Source: Gephyromycinifex aptenodytis (GTDB lineage: Bacteria; Actinomycetota; Actinomycetes; Actinomycetales; Dermatophilaceae). From it: DNA of 64,000 bases. A model generated the notes under the pieces. The model worked only from the letters and a program-made list of their open reading frames with translations, was not told the origin of the DNA and ran no database searches. Positions 54,182 through 63,506 of this stretch are shown here, in pieces; the first letter of the stretch is position 1, and the number at the start of each line of letters is the position of its first letter. Location of the stretch: contig NZ_CP051155.1 in the NCBI RefSeq assembly GCF_012277275.1, positions 2,790,001-2,854,000 of the forward strand, in the 5' to 3' direction. Both the position numbers and the translations under genes were made by a program.

Positions 54182-55113
54182 CACAGCGTCTCCCCGCCGA
54201 TCTTGATCCCGAAGTCGCGGTGCGCCTCCTGGTGGAGGCGCTGCGGCTGGCAGCGCGCACCGTCGGGATGGACGAGGACGAGGTCGAGCCCGCTGTCGCT
54301 GCCACGCTGGCCTTCCTGCGGGGTCGAATCACCGGCGACTTCGTCGTGGACGACTTCGGTTTCGACGCCGAGTTCACCCGCTGTGTGTACCTGCCGCTGC
54401 TGCGCCCGCTTTTTAGGCGCTGGTTCCGGGTCGAGGTACGCGGCATCGAGAACATCCCCGCCGAGGGAGGGGCGCTCATCGTCTCCAACCACTCCGGGAC
54501 GATCGCGCTGGACTCGTTGATGACCCAGGTGGCGGTACACGACGCGCACCCCCAGCGCCGCTTCCTGCGCATGCTGGCTGCCGACCTCGTCTTCTCCACC
54601 CCGGTGGTGGGCGACCTGGCACGGCGGACCGGTTCCACCCTGGCCGGGCAACTCGACGCTCAGCGACTACTGGAAGCCGGCGAGGTCGTCGGGGTCTGGC
54701 CGGAGGGCTTCAAAGGGGTCGGCAAACACTTCTCGGAGCGCTATCGCCTGCAGCGTTTCGGGCGGGGAGGCTTCGTGGCCACCGCGCTGCGCACGGGCGT
54801 GCCCATCATCCCGTGCTCCATCGTGGGAGCCGAAGAGGCCTACCCGATGCTGGCGGACGTCCCGGCGTTGGCCCGGCTGCTCGGGCTGCCCTACTTCCCG
54901 ATCACCCCGACCTGGCCGCACCTGGGCCTGTTGGGGCTGATCCCGCTGCCCAGCAAGTGGATCATCGACTTCGGCGCGCCGATCTGCACCAGCCACCTCG
55001 GCCCCGATGCCGCCGAAGACCCGATGGCCGTCTTCGCCCTCACGGATGAAGTTCGCGAGACCATTCAGCGCACGCTGCATGTCCTGCTCGCGGCGCGCGG
55101 TTCGGCGTTCTAG
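54178..55113 (+). CDS. Lysophospholipid acyltransferase family protein (LPLAT/DGAT-like)
   Basis: The 311-residue acyltransferase has SNHSGTIALD, with H-x6-D spacing where classical PlsC enzymes have H-x4-D; the EGFKGVGKHF and FVATALRTGVPIIPCSIVG blocks fit the DGAT-like branch of the family. It probably acylates a glycerolipid at the membrane. GTG 54178 overlaps the epimerase stop. The pair recurs in actinobacteria (Rv0501-Rv0502 in M. tuberculosis, from memory). Confidence 0.82.
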   Translation: MTQRLPADLDPEVAVRLLVEALRLAARTVGMDEDEVEPAVAATLAFLRGRITGDFVVDDFGFDAEFTRCVYLPLLRPLFRRWFRVEVRGIENIPAEGGALIVSNHSGTIALDSLMTQVAVHDAHPQRRFLRMLAADLVFSTPVVGDLARRTGSTLAGQLDAQRLLEAGEVVGVWPEGFKGVGKHFSERYRLQRFGRGGFVATALRTGVPIIPCSIVGAEEAYPMLADVPALARLLGLPYFPITPTWPHLGLLGLIPLPSKWIIDFGAPICTSHLGPDAAEDPMAVFALTDEVRETIQRTLHVLLAARGSAF

Positions 55114-55322
55114 ACCACACCAATTCAGCGGCAACGCCGGGGCGGCTTGCCCGCGACCGGACCCAGCGGGAAAGCGGTCGCCAATGTCGGTGTGCGCTCT
55201 GCCCGTTGCGTGTCCGGGCGGGCCGCTCGTCGGCTACCGCTGTGGCCCGCTAAGGGGAGTCGATAGCAGGCTCGGTTCGCCACGCGCACGCAACGGCGCT
55301 GGGAGCACATGGACGGGCGTCA

Positions 55323-55328
55323 TACAGT
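55323..55328 (+). promoter_or_regulatory. -10 box TACAGT of a leaderless gene
   Basis: Hexamer ending 6 nt before ATG 55335. Confidence 0.55.
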
Positions 55329-55334
55329 GGCCTA

Positions 55335-55604
55335 ATGGACAAGGCCACACCGACCATCACGTTGATCACCAAGCCCGGGTGCCACCTGTGCAGGTTGGCG
55401 CGTGATGTCGTCACCCGAGTGAGCGAAGACCTGAAGGTGCCGTGGGAAGAGAAATCGCTGCCCGACATCGAGGATCCCAACCCCATGTGGTGGGAGCAGA
55501 TCCCGGTGACCCTCATCGATGGTGAGGTTCACGACTATTGGCGCGTGAGCGAACGTCGGCTCCGTGCCGACTTGGAAGCTCGATTGGCTTCATCCGCCGT
55601 GTGA
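55335..55604 (+). CDS. Glutaredoxin family protein (DUF836 type)
   Basis: The 89-residue thioredoxin-fold protein has KPGCHLCRLA (C-x-x-C at about 16-19) and IPVTLIDGEVHDYWRV with the cis-Pro. It is probably a cytoplasmic dithiol reductase. A similar gene lies before hemA in mycobacteria (Rv0508, from memory). It ends at an intrinsic terminator. Confidence 0.87.
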   Translation: MDKATPTITLITKPGCHLCRLARDVVTRVSEDLKVPWEEKSLPDIEDPNPMWWEQIPVTLIDGEVHDYWRVSERRLRADLEARLASSAV

Positions 55605-55641
55605 CTGGGCAGACCCTGGGGTGCGGGGGGAGCGGCGCGGG

Positions 55642-55668
55642 ATGCCCAAACCCTGAGCGGGCATTTTT
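55642..55668 (+). terminator. Intrinsic terminator after the glutaredoxin gene
   Basis: Stem ATGCCC/GGGCAT (55642-55647 with 55659-55664) followed by five T. It directly precedes the hemA promoter. Confidence 0.7.
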
Positions 55669-55696
55669 GTCGGTAAGTCCCGTGAAGAACTATGGT
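55667..55696 (+). promoter_or_regulatory. Promoter of the hemACDB operon
   Basis: -35 TTGTCG (55667-55672), an 18-bp spacer and -10 TATGGT (55691-55696). The leader to ATG 55906 would be about 200 nt, long for this genome. No riboswitch could be identified with confidence. Confidence 0.6.
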
Positions 55697-55905
55697 GAAC
55701 TTCAGCCCACAGCCGGACCCCACAAGGGCCCGTCAGCCACGACTAGGAGCCGGTGACTGCCGTTGTCCGCCGATGCCGCACCAATGAGCGGATCGTCTGC
55801 CGGAATACGGTCACTCCGCCTACCGCGTGAGCGGGAAAGGCATGAAATGGCCGTATGCATTCATCGTAGAGGCCCTCGGGAAGCGAAGGAATGGGGGGTG
55901 GTCGC

Positions 55906-57288
55906 ATGAGCGTCATCGTCATGGGACTGTCGCATCGAAGCGCCCCGATGAGCTTGCTGGAGTCGGCCGCTCTCGATCAGTTCGGCGCCGCTGCGCTCAC
56001 CCAGCAGGTCATGGCTGGGGAAAACGTCGACGAAGTTCTGCTCTTGGCGACCTGCAACCGCCTGGAGGTCTACGCCTCAGCGTCCACGTTCCACGGCGGC
56101 ATCGCTGAGATCGGCGAAGCCATCGCCACAGTGACCGGCATCGACCGAGAAATCTTGAACGAGCACCTGTACGTGCACTACGAGGATCGGGCGATTGCGC
56201 ACGCCTTCACCGTTGCGTGCGGCTTGGACGCGATGGCGGTGGGTGAGGCCCAGATCCTGGGCCAGTTGCGCGACGCCCTGGCCCGCGGGCAGCAGGCCGG
56301 TGAGGTCGGTTCTGTACTGAACTCGCTGGTCCAACACGCGCTGCGGGTCGGTAAACGAGCTCACTCTGAGACCGATCTGGACCGCTACAGCGCCTCCTTG
56401 GTGGAGATCTCCCTGCGGCGTGCTGCTGAACACGTGGGGCCGCTGGAGAACGCGCGGGTGCTCGTTGTCGGCGCAGGCGCCATGAGTTCGTTGGTGGCCA
56501 CCACTGCGGCCCGGCACGGGGTGGCAGCCCTAGACGTCGTCAACCGCACGGCCGCCCGCACTGAACGTCTGGCCGCAGCCACCGGAGCCACCGCCCGCGA
56601 CTGGTCGCAGCTGCCCGAAGCGCTGCGCAACAGCGACATCATCCTCTCCTGCACGGGCGCGTTGGGTCACGTCTTGGACGTCGACCTCGTGGCCGACTCC
56701 CAAGCCTGGCGCAACAACGCCCCCGCCGCCTTCATCGACCTCGCCCTGCCGCGTGACGTCGCTCCCGGCGTCGCTGAACTGCCCGGCGCCTTGGTCGTGG
56801 GGCTGGAAGACCTCGGGGAGTATCTGCGCGCCCACCCGCGGCTGGGTGTTCGTCGCGACGGCGCCAAAGACGTGGGGGAGGGGGACATCGACCACGCGCG
56901 CGATGCAGCCCGTGGCGCTGAAGCCTTGCGCCAGGTCCAGGACCTCATCGTCGGTGAGGTAGCGGCCTTCCTGGCGAATCGTCGTCAAGTTGCGGTAGGG
57001 CCGACCGTGGCCGCGCTGCGAGCAGTGGCCAGTGAGGTCATGACCGCCGAACTGAGCCGTCTCGATGCGCGGTTGCCTGAGCTGAGCACGACGCAACGCG
57101 CAGAGGTCCACCGCAGCGTGCACCGGGTCGTGGAAAAGCTGCTGCACACCCCGACGGTGCGGGTCAAAGAGCTCGCCGGGTCGGGCCAGGCCGGGGACTA
57201 CACCCAGGCGTTGCGGGAACTGTTCGACCTCGATCACCATGATGTGGCCACGGTTTCCCGGCCTCCCGCTGGAGGTGGGCTGGCATGA
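55906..57288 (+). CDS. hemA: Glutamyl-tRNA reductase
   Basis: The 460-residue NADPH enzyme reduces glutamyl-tRNA to glutamate-1-semialdehyde, the first step of tetrapyrrole synthesis. The catalytic Cys is C50 in ATCNRLEVY; GEAQILGQ and VLVVGAGAMSSLVA (NADPH fold) follow, with a C-terminal dimerisation helix. ATG 55906 is chosen for a G-rich site 8 nt upstream; ATG 55891 would add five residues. The stop overlaps hemC (ATGA). Confidence 0.95.
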   Translation: MSVIVMGLSHRSAPMSLLESAALDQFGAAALTQQVMAGENVDEVLLLATCNRLEVYASASTFHGGIAEIGEAIATVTGIDREILNEHLYVHYEDRAIAHAFTVACGLDAMAVGEAQILGQLRDALARGQQAGEVGSVLNSLVQHALRVGKRAHSETDLDRYSASLVEISLRRAAEHVGPLENARVLVVGAGAMSSLVATTAARHGVAALDVVNRTAARTERLAAATGATARDWSQLPEALRNSDIILSCTGALGHVLDVDLVADSQAWRNNAPAAFIDLALPRDVAPGVAELPGALVVGLEDLGEYLRAHPRLGVRRDGAKDVGEGDIDHARDAARGAEALRQVQDLIVGEVAAFLANRRQVAVGPTVAALRAVASEVMTAELSRLDARLPELSTTQRAEVHRSVHRVVEKLLHTPTVRVKELAGSGQAGDYTQALRELFDLDHHDVATVSRPPAGGGLA

Positions 57289-58289
57289 ACGCACTGCGTC
57301 TAGGCACTCGCCGTAGCAACCTGGCCACCACCCAATCCGATTGGGTGGCGGACCTGTTGCGCACTCGCGGTCACGAGGTGAAGCTGGCCGAGGTCGTCAC
57401 CGAGGGCGACGTCAACCTCGCCCCGCTGACCCAGATCGGTGGCACCGGTGTGTTCGCTTCGGCCCTGCGGGCCGCGCTGCGCGCCGGTGAGGTGGACTTC
57501 GCCGTACACTCCCTCAAGGACCTCCCGGTCGCGCCCGAGCCAGGGCTGGTCATCGCCGCCATCCCGCCCCGGGAAGACCCGCGAGACGTCCTGGTGACGA
57601 GCCAGGGCCGCACCCTGGCCGACCTGCCCGCCGGGGCGAAGGTAGGCACCGGCTCGCCGCGACGAGCGGCCCAACTGCACCGGGCCCGCCCAGACCTGCA
57701 GATTCACCCGATCCGCGGCAACGTGGAACGGCGTATCGCCCAGGTCGTCGAGGGACCCCTGGACGCCGTCATTCTGGCTGGGGCCGGCCTGCGCCGGTTG
57801 GGGCGCGAGCGCGACATCAGCGAATACATCGACCTGGCGATCATGTTGCCCGCCGCCGGCCAGGGCGCGCTCGCGGTGGAATGTCGCGAGGACGACGAAC
57901 GGATGCGCGGCGTGCTGGCCGCGTTGGACGACGCCACTACCCGGGCGGCGGTCTCGGCAGAACGGGCCCTGCTGGGGTACCTGGAAGCCGGCTGCACCGC
58001 GCCTATCGGGGCCTACGCCACCGTCGGCGAACAGATCGAACTCGAAGGATTCATCGGAGGCGTGCAGGACGACTCGGGAATCCGATTGAGCGCTCACGGC
58101 CCAGCTGCGGATCCCGCAGCGGTTGGGCAGGCTCTGGCACGGCGCATGATCGCCGCCGGAGCGGATCGTCTAGGCGACGCCGGACGTTCTCCCCAAGGGC
58201 CATCCCACCTCCCGCCGCGCACCACCGGCGGCACCAGACGCGATGACGCAAACGCTCATGCGCAGACACACCAGGAGCACCACCCGTGA
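57285..58289 (+). CDS. hemC: Hydroxymethylbilane synthase (porphobilinogen deaminase)
   Basis: 334 residues; polymerises four porphobilinogens on its dipyrromethane cofactor bound to C237 in LEAGCTAPIGA. LGTRRSNLA, VHSLKDLP and GTGSPRRAAQ are the other conserved blocks. The last 30 residues form a Thr/His-rich extension. Overlaps of 4 bp with hemA and hemD show translational coupling. Confidence 0.95.
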   Translation: MNALRLGTRRSNLATTQSDWVADLLRTRGHEVKLAEVVTEGDVNLAPLTQIGGTGVFASALRAALRAGEVDFAVHSLKDLPVAPEPGLVIAAIPPREDPRDVLVTSQGRTLADLPAGAKVGTGSPRRAAQLHRARPDLQIHPIRGNVERRIAQVVEGPLDAVILAGAGLRRLGRERDISEYIDLAIMLPAAGQGALAVECREDDERMRGVLAALDDATTRAAVSAERALLGYLEAGCTAPIGAYATVGEQIELEGFIGGVQDDSGIRLSAHGPAADPAAVGQALARRMIAAGADRLGDAGRSPQGPSHLPPRTTGGTRRDDANAHAQTHQEHHP

Positions 58290-59932
58290 GTAATTCCGGA
58301 ACTCCCGCCAACCCGCCCGCGGCGCCCTCGGCTACCCGCGTGGCGTTCGTCGGCGCCGGCCCGGGCGACCCCGGGCTCCTCACCATGCGGGCGCGTGAGT
58401 TGCTCGCCGCCGCAGACTGCGTGGTCATCGATTCGGCCGCAGCCCAGGAACTCGTCGAACGGCACGGCCGCCCCGGAGTGAGCATCATCGATGCCAGCCA
58501 CGGCGACCCCGGCAGCCCGCTGACGCACGCCTCGTGGGCCAAACTTGTGGCGCGTGCCGCCAAACAGGTCAAGCCCAAGGGGAGCACCTGCGGTCTGCTG
58601 GTGCGTTTGATGAGCGGCGACCCCGCCAGCTTCCACGGCCTGGCCGCCGAGCTTGCCGCCTGCCGCAAGGCCGGCCACGCCACCGAGATCGTTCCCGGCG
58701 TCAGCACCGCCACCGGCGTCGCCGCTTACGCTGGGATTCCGCTGACCTCGCGGGATTCGACCTCGGTGCACATCGTGGATGCCGGTTCGCGCGAAGCCGA
58801 CTGGACCGGCGGGATCTCCGCTGCCACCACTGTCGTGGTCATCGGCGACAGCCCTGCCCTTGCCGACGGCCTGGAGCGGCTGCTGGCTGCGGGCCGGGCC
58901 GAAGAGACCCCGGTCGCCCTGTCCGAGCACGGCACGACCGTGCAGCAACGAACCACCGAGACCACTCTGGGCGCCGCCTCGGATCTGCTGCGCAGCGGCG
59001 AGGTGGACAGCGCCTCGCTGGCCGTGGTGGGTGCCACCGTCCCGCTGCGGGACGAACTCTCCTGGTATGAGACCAAGCCGCTGTTCGGTTGGCGGGTGCT
59101 CGTGCCGCGCACCAAGGACCAGGCCGGGCCGATGCTGGAGCGCCTTTCCGACTTCGGCGCCACCGGTGAGGTCGTCCCGACCATCAGTGTCGAACCGCCG
59201 CGTACCCCGCAGCAGATGCAACGCGCAATCAAGGGCTTGGTCACTGGTCGCTACGAGTGGGTGGGTTTCACCTCGGTCAACGCGGTGCGCGCCGTTCGTG
59301 AGCGCCTCACCGAGATCGGCCTGGACGTGCGGGCTTTCGCCGGGTTGAAGATCGCTGCCGTCGGCGGCGCCACCGCTGCCGCTCTGCGTGAGGCCGGGCT
59401 GGAGCCCGACCTGGTTCCCACCGGAGAACAGTCCGCCCAGGGCCTGCTGGAGGTGTGGCCGCCTTACGACGAGGTCCTGGACCCCATCAACGGTGTCTTC
59501 CTGCCGCGGGCCGACATCGCCACTGACACTCTGGTGGCCGGCCTGCAGGAGATGGGCTGGGAGGTCGACGACGTGACGGCCTACCGCACCGTGCGCGCGG
59601 CACCCCCGGCCGCAAAGATCCGCGAAGCCATCAAGCAGGGCGCCTACGATGCGGTGCTGTTCACCTCATCCTCCACGGTGCGCAACCTGGTCGGGATCGC
59701 CGGCAAGCCGCACCCCACCACCGTCGTGGCCTGCATCGGGCCTGCCACCGCCAAGACGGCCGAGGAACACGGACTGGTCGTCTCGGTTCTGGCCGAGGAA
59801 GCCTCCGGCCCGGCGCTGGTGGAAGCCCTCGCCGACTACGGCCAGCAGTTGCGCGCCGCAGCCGCCGAAGCCGGCGAAGACGTGCAACGTCCCAGTGATC
59901 GGCGACCGGCCAGTCGCAGGAGGGCCCGATGA
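58286..59932 (+). CDS. hemD: Fused SUMT-like / uroporphyrinogen-III synthase (HemD)
   Basis: 548 residues. The N-terminal half (about 15-245) has the uroporphyrinogen methyltransferase fold with VGAGPGDPGLLT and VPGVSTATGVAAYAGIPLT, but the substrate motif reads SGDPASFHGLAAELA in place of GDPfxFGRGxEE. The C-terminal half (about 265-520) is uroporphyrinogen-III synthase, with WRVLVPRTKDQA and FTSSSTVRNLV. Fusions of this kind are usual in actinobacterial hem operons. GTG 58286 overlaps the hemC stop. Confidence 0.9.
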   Translation: MSNSGTPANPPAAPSATRVAFVGAGPGDPGLLTMRARELLAAADCVVIDSAAAQELVERHGRPGVSIIDASHGDPGSPLTHASWAKLVARAAKQVKPKGSTCGLLVRLMSGDPASFHGLAAELAACRKAGHATEIVPGVSTATGVAAYAGIPLTSRDSTSVHIVDAGSREADWTGGISAATTVVVIGDSPALADGLERLLAAGRAEETPVALSEHGTTVQQRTTETTLGAASDLLRSGEVDSASLAVVGATVPLRDELSWYETKPLFGWRVLVPRTKDQAGPMLERLSDFGATGEVVPTISVEPPRTPQQMQRAIKGLVTGRYEWVGFTSVNAVRAVRERLTEIGLDVRAFAGLKIAAVGGATAAALREAGLEPDLVPTGEQSAQGLLEVWPPYDEVLDPINGVFLPRADIATDTLVAGLQEMGWEVDDVTAYRTVRAAPPAAKIREAIKQGAYDAVLFTSSSTVRNLVGIAGKPHPTTVVACIGPATAKTAEEHGLVVSVLAEEASGPALVEALADYGQQLRAAAAEAGEDVQRPSDRRPASRRRAR

Positions 59933-60933
59933 GCATCTACTCCGCCGGACGACACCGCCCCCGCCGTCTTCGCTCGAACGCTGCGATGCGCCGGTTGGTC
60001 GCGCAGACCCGTCTGCACCCGGGCGAGCTGATCCTGCCGGTCTTCGTCAAAGAGGGTGCGGATCAGCCGGTCCCGATCTCCTCGATGCCGGGCGTGTTGC
60101 AACACACCCCGCAGGGCATCGTCGAGGTCGCCCGCCAGGCCGCCTCGGCCGGGCTCGGCGGCATCATGCTCTTCGGTGTGCCTACCAGCCGCGACGCGGT
60201 AGGTAGCGGTGCGACCGATCCCGACGGCGTGCTGAACGTGGCGCTGTCGCGGGTGCGCGAGGCGGTCGGCGACGACCTGCTGGTGATGGCCGACCTGTGC
60301 CTGGATGAGTTCACCGACCATGGCCACTGCGGTGTGTTGACCACGCTGGAGCGAGGCTCGGGCAGCCAGGTCATCGTCGACAACGACGCCACCTTGGAGC
60401 GGTACGCGCAGATGGGCGTGGCTCAGGCACGGGCGGGCGCGCACGTGGTGGGGCCCTCCGGGATGATGGACGGCCAGGTCGGCGTCATCCGTGATGCCCT
60501 GGACGGCGACGGCTATTCGGACGTGGCAATTCTGGCGTACGCGGCCAAGTACGCCTCCGGCTTTTACGGTCCCTTCCGTGAAGCTGTCGAGTCGACCCTG
60601 GAAGGGGACCGCTCGACCTACCAGCAGGACCCGGCCAACCTCACCGAGTCCCTGCGCGAGGTACGTCTGGACGTGGAACAGGGCGCTGACATCGTCATGG
60701 TCAAACCGGCGCTGCCCTACCTCGACGTGATCCGCGCCGTCACCGAGCAGGTGGACGTGCCGGTCAGCGCGTACCAGGTCTCGGGGGAGTACGCCCAGAT
60801 CGAAGCGGCTGCCGCCAACGGGTGGATCGACCGGGACCGGGTTGTCCTGGAGACGCTCACCTCGATCCGGCGCGCCGGTGCCGGCTCGATTCTGACCTAC
60901 TACGCGCTCGAAGTCGCCCAGAAACTCGCCTGA
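59929..60933 (+). CDS. hemB: Delta-aminolevulinic acid dehydratase (porphobilinogen synthase)
   Basis: 334 residues; condenses two aminolevulinates. Catalytic Lys residues are K207 (AYAAKYASGFYGPFREA) and K259 (VMVKPALPYLDV). The metal loop DLCLDEFTDHGHCG keeps C124 and C134 but has Asp where the E. coli zinc enzyme has the middle Cys, a hybrid seen in actinobacteria. Overlaps hemD by 4 bp and ends the operon core. Confidence 0.95.
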   Translation: MSIYSAGRHRPRRLRSNAAMRRLVAQTRLHPGELILPVFVKEGADQPVPISSMPGVLQHTPQGIVEVARQAASAGLGGIMLFGVPTSRDAVGSGATDPDGVLNVALSRVREAVGDDLLVMADLCLDEFTDHGHCGVLTTLERGSGSQVIVDNDATLERYAQMGVAQARAGAHVVGPSGMMDGQVGVIRDALDGDGYSDVAILAYAAKYASGFYGPFREAVESTLEGDRSTYQQDPANLTESLREVRLDVEQGADIVMVKPALPYLDVIRAVTEQVDVPVSAYQVSGEYAQIEAAAANGWIDRDRVVLETLTSIRRAGAGSILTYYALEVAQKLA

Positions 60934-61015
60934 AAACGTCTCTCGTTTGCTCCTCATCCCGCCGCTAGGGTGAGCGCGGAGCAGTCCGAGGTGCGGGTTG
61001 CGGACGGGAACGGGC

Positions 61016-61504
61016 ATGAGTGAGGCAGAAGTGCGCTGGCTCGCTCCGCACGAGCAATGGGGTTGGCGTGCCTACCTTCGCGGTGGGCGCCTGCTCGACC
61101 AGGCGCTCGACCACGACCTGCAGGCACACGGGGCGCAACTGTCGGAGTACGAGATTCTGGCGATGCTGTCCGAATCCGACGGGCACCTGCGGATGTCCGC
61201 CCTGGCCGACCTCATCGTCACCTCGCGTAGTCGACTCACCCATACGGCGACGCGATTGGAGAAGCGGGGCTGGGTGGAACGCCGCCCGGTCCACGAAGAT
61301 CGTCGCGGGGTGGAGCTGTGGCTGACCGATGACGGACTTGCCGCGTTGCGGCGCCTGGCGCCGGTTCACGTCCAGAGTGTGCGCACCCACCTGCTGGCTC
61401 ACCTGGACGAACAGCAGTTCGTGCAGTTCGCCGAGGCGATGAACGCCATCCGTTTGGGCATCCTGGGCATCGGGGCGCACGAGGCCCAGGAAGAGATCAG
61501 GTGA
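61016..61504 (+). CDS. MarR family transcriptional regulator
   Basis: The 162-residue winged-helix protein has the recognition helix region [20 protein letters not shown] (about 71-90) and the wing [15 protein letters not shown]. Effector and targets are unknown; its place between hemB and hemL suggests control of tetrapyrrole or redox genes, though MarR genes often lie at random. ATG 61016 is chosen; TAGGGT near 60968 may be its -10. Confidence 0.83.
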   Translation: MSEAEVRWLAPHEQWGWRAYLRGGRLLDQALDHDLQAHGAQLSEYEILAMLSESDGHLRMSALADLIVTSRSRLTHTATRLEKRGWVERRPVHEDRRGVELWLTDDGLAALRRLAPVHVQSVRTHLLAHLDEQQFVQFAEAMNAIRLGILGIGAHEAQEEIR

Positions 61505-61514
61505 TCCTCTGGGA

Positions 61515-61520
61515 CATGAT
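61515..61520 (+). promoter_or_regulatory. -10-like box CATGAT of possibly leaderless hemL
   Basis: Hexamer ending 6 nt before ATG 61527. The gene could equally be read from the MarR transcript 22 bp upstream. Confidence 0.3.
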
Positions 61521-61526
61521 GGGGCT

Positions 61527-62864
61527 ATGACGTCGAGCAACCCAGCTGCCCCCGCTTCTGAGCACCTCCTAGACCGAGCCCTCGCGGTGACTCCCGGTGG
61601 TGTGAACAGCCCCGTCCGAGCCTTCCGAGCCGTCGGCGGGACGCCCCGCTTCATCCGCGAAGCGCACGGCGCCTGGCTGACAGATGTCGACGGCCGCACT
61701 TACGTGGACCTGATCGGATCGTGGGGACCGATGATCCTAGGACACGCCCACCCGCAGGTGATGGCTGCGGTGCAGGACGCCGCCACTCGCGGGTTCAGCT
61801 TCGGCACCCCCAGCGAGAACGAGGTGCTGTTGGCCGAAGAGATCGTCTCGCGCGTCGAACCGGTCGAGCAGGTGCGCCTGGTCAGTAGCGGCACCGAAGC
61901 AACGATGAGCGCGGTGCGGCTGGCCCGAGGTGCCACCGGGCGAAGCAAGATCGTCAAGTTCGCCGGTTGCTACCACGGCCATGTCGACGCCTTGCTGGCG
62001 CACGCCGGTAGCGGTGTCGCCACCTTCGCACTGCCCGATTCAGCCGGGGTTCCGGCCTCGGCCGCAGGCGAGACCATCGTGCTGCCGTACAACGACGTGC
62101 CGGCCCTGGAAGCGGCCTTCGCCGAACACGGCGATGAGATCGCGGCCCTGATCACCGAGGCCTCGCCCGGCAACATGGGCGTCGTCCCACCCCAGCCCGG
62201 CTTCACCGAGGCGATGCGCACGCTCACTGCACGCCACGGCGCGCTGCTCATCTCCGATGAGGTCATGACCGGCTTCCGGTGCAGCCGAGCGGGTTGGTTG
62301 GGCTATGAGGGGATCCCCGAGTCGGGGGCGCCGGACCTGTTCACCTTCGGCAAGGTGATGGGTGGCGGATTCCCGGCCGCCGCCTTCGGTGGACGGGCCG
62401 ACCTGATGTCACAGCTCGCGCCGCTCGGGCCGGTCTACCAGGCCGGCACCCTGGCCGGGAACCCCATCGCTACCGCGGCCGGACTTGCGACCTTGCAGGG
62501 TTGCACCCCGCAGGTCTACTCCCAGCTGCTCGCCACAGCGCAACGCATCGCCGGAGCGGCCCACGAAGCCCTCGACGCGGCCGGCGTGCCGCACGTGATC
62601 CAGTGGGCAAGCAGCATGTTCAGCGTCTTCTTCACCGAGAACTCCCGCGTGCTCAACTACGACGACGCCCGCAGCCAAGACCTGCCGGCCTTCGCGGCGT
62701 TCTTCCACGCCATGCTGGATGCGGGGGTGCACCTGCCGCCGAGCGCGTTCGAGTCCTGGTTCGTCAGCGCCGCGCACGACGACGAGGCTATCGAGCACAT
62801 CATCGCCGCGTTGCCCGCCGCCGCTTCGGCTGCAGCCCAGGCCCGTGACAGGATGACCCGATGA
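61527..62864 (+). CDS. hemL: Glutamate-1-semialdehyde 2,1-aminomutase
   Basis: 445 residues; PLP enzyme making 5-aminolevulinate. The PLP Lys is K276 in [42 protein letters not shown] and CYHGH are typical. With hemA, hemC, hemD and hemB it completes the C5 route to uroporphyrinogen III. Its stop overlaps the phosphatase start (ATGA). Confidence 0.95.
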   Translation: MTSSNPAAPASEHLLDRALAVTPGGVNSPVRAFRAVGGTPRFIREAHGAWLTDVDGRTYVDLIGSWGPMILGHAHPQVMAAVQDAATRGFSFGTPSENEVLLAEEIVSRVEPVEQVRLVSSGTEATMSAVRLARGATGRSKIVKFAGCYHGHVDALLAHAGSGVATFALPDSAGVPASAAGETIVLPYNDVPALEAAFAEHGDEIAALITEASPGNMGVVPPQPGFTEAMRTLTARHGALLISDEVMTGFRCSRAGWLGYEGIPESGAPDLFTFGKVMGGGFPAAAFGGRADLMSQLAPLGPVYQAGTLAGNPIATAAGLATLQGCTPQVYSQLLATAQRIAGAAHEALDAAGVPHVIQWASSMFSVFFTENSRVLNYDDARSQDLPAFAAFFHAMLDAGVHLPPSAFESWFVSAAHDDEAIEHIIAALPAAASAAAQARDRMTR

Positions 62865-63499
62865 GCCGCACGATCGTCCACGTGGTGCGTCACGGCGAGG
62901 TCGAGAACCCCCGACGCATCCTTTACGGTCGCCTACCGGATTACCACCTCTCGCAGGTGGGCCGGGCGATGGCTGACCGCCTCGGTGAGCACTTCGAGGG
63001 GCACGACATCGCTGCCGTGGTCGCTTCCTCACTGGAACGCGCCCAGGAGACCGCCGCCCCGATCGCCCGAGCGCACTCGATGCCGGTGCGGGTCGATGAC
63101 CGGCTGCTGGAGGCGGGTAACCGCTTCGAGGGTCACCGTTTCGGTCACGGCTGGGCCTCGCTGCGCAACCCTCAGATCTGGCCGCTGTTGGTGAACCCGT
63201 TGCGGCCCTCCTGGGGCGAGCCCTACCGGCGGATCGCCGAACGAATGGAGCAGGCCGCAGAGGCGGCGCGCCGTTTCGCCTACGGTCACGAGATCGTGCT
63301 CGTCTCCCACCAGTTGCCGGTGTGGACGCTGCGCCGTCACCTCGAGGGTCGCCCGCTGTGGCACGACCCTCGTCACCGGGAGTGCGCCCTGGCCTCGGTG
63401 ACATCGCTGCACTACAACGGCGGCGACCTCGAAGCCATCGCCTATGCCGAACCTGCCGCCGATCTGCTGCCTGCGGCAGCGCCGGTTCCCGGAGCGTGA
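62861..63499 (+). CDS. Histidine phosphatase superfamily (phosphoglycerate-mutase-like) protein
   Basis: The 212-residue protein has the catalytic RHGEVENP (His at about 11) and the second His in [12 protein letters not shown]. Substrate unknown. The gene lies between hemL and a TlpA-type gene, as Rv0525 does in M. tuberculosis (from memory). Translationally coupled to hemL. Confidence 0.87.
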   Translation: MSRTIVHVVRHGEVENPRRILYGRLPDYHLSQVGRAMADRLGEHFEGHDIAAVVASSLERAQETAAPIARAHSMPVRVDDRLLEAGNRFEGHRFGHGWASLRNPQIWPLLVNPLRPSWGEPYRRIAERMEQAAEAARRFAYGHEIVLVSHQLPVWTLRRHLEGRPLWHDPRHRECALASVTSLHYNGGDLEAIAYAEPAADLLPAAAPVPGA

Positions 63500-63506
63500 C
63501 CGCTGC

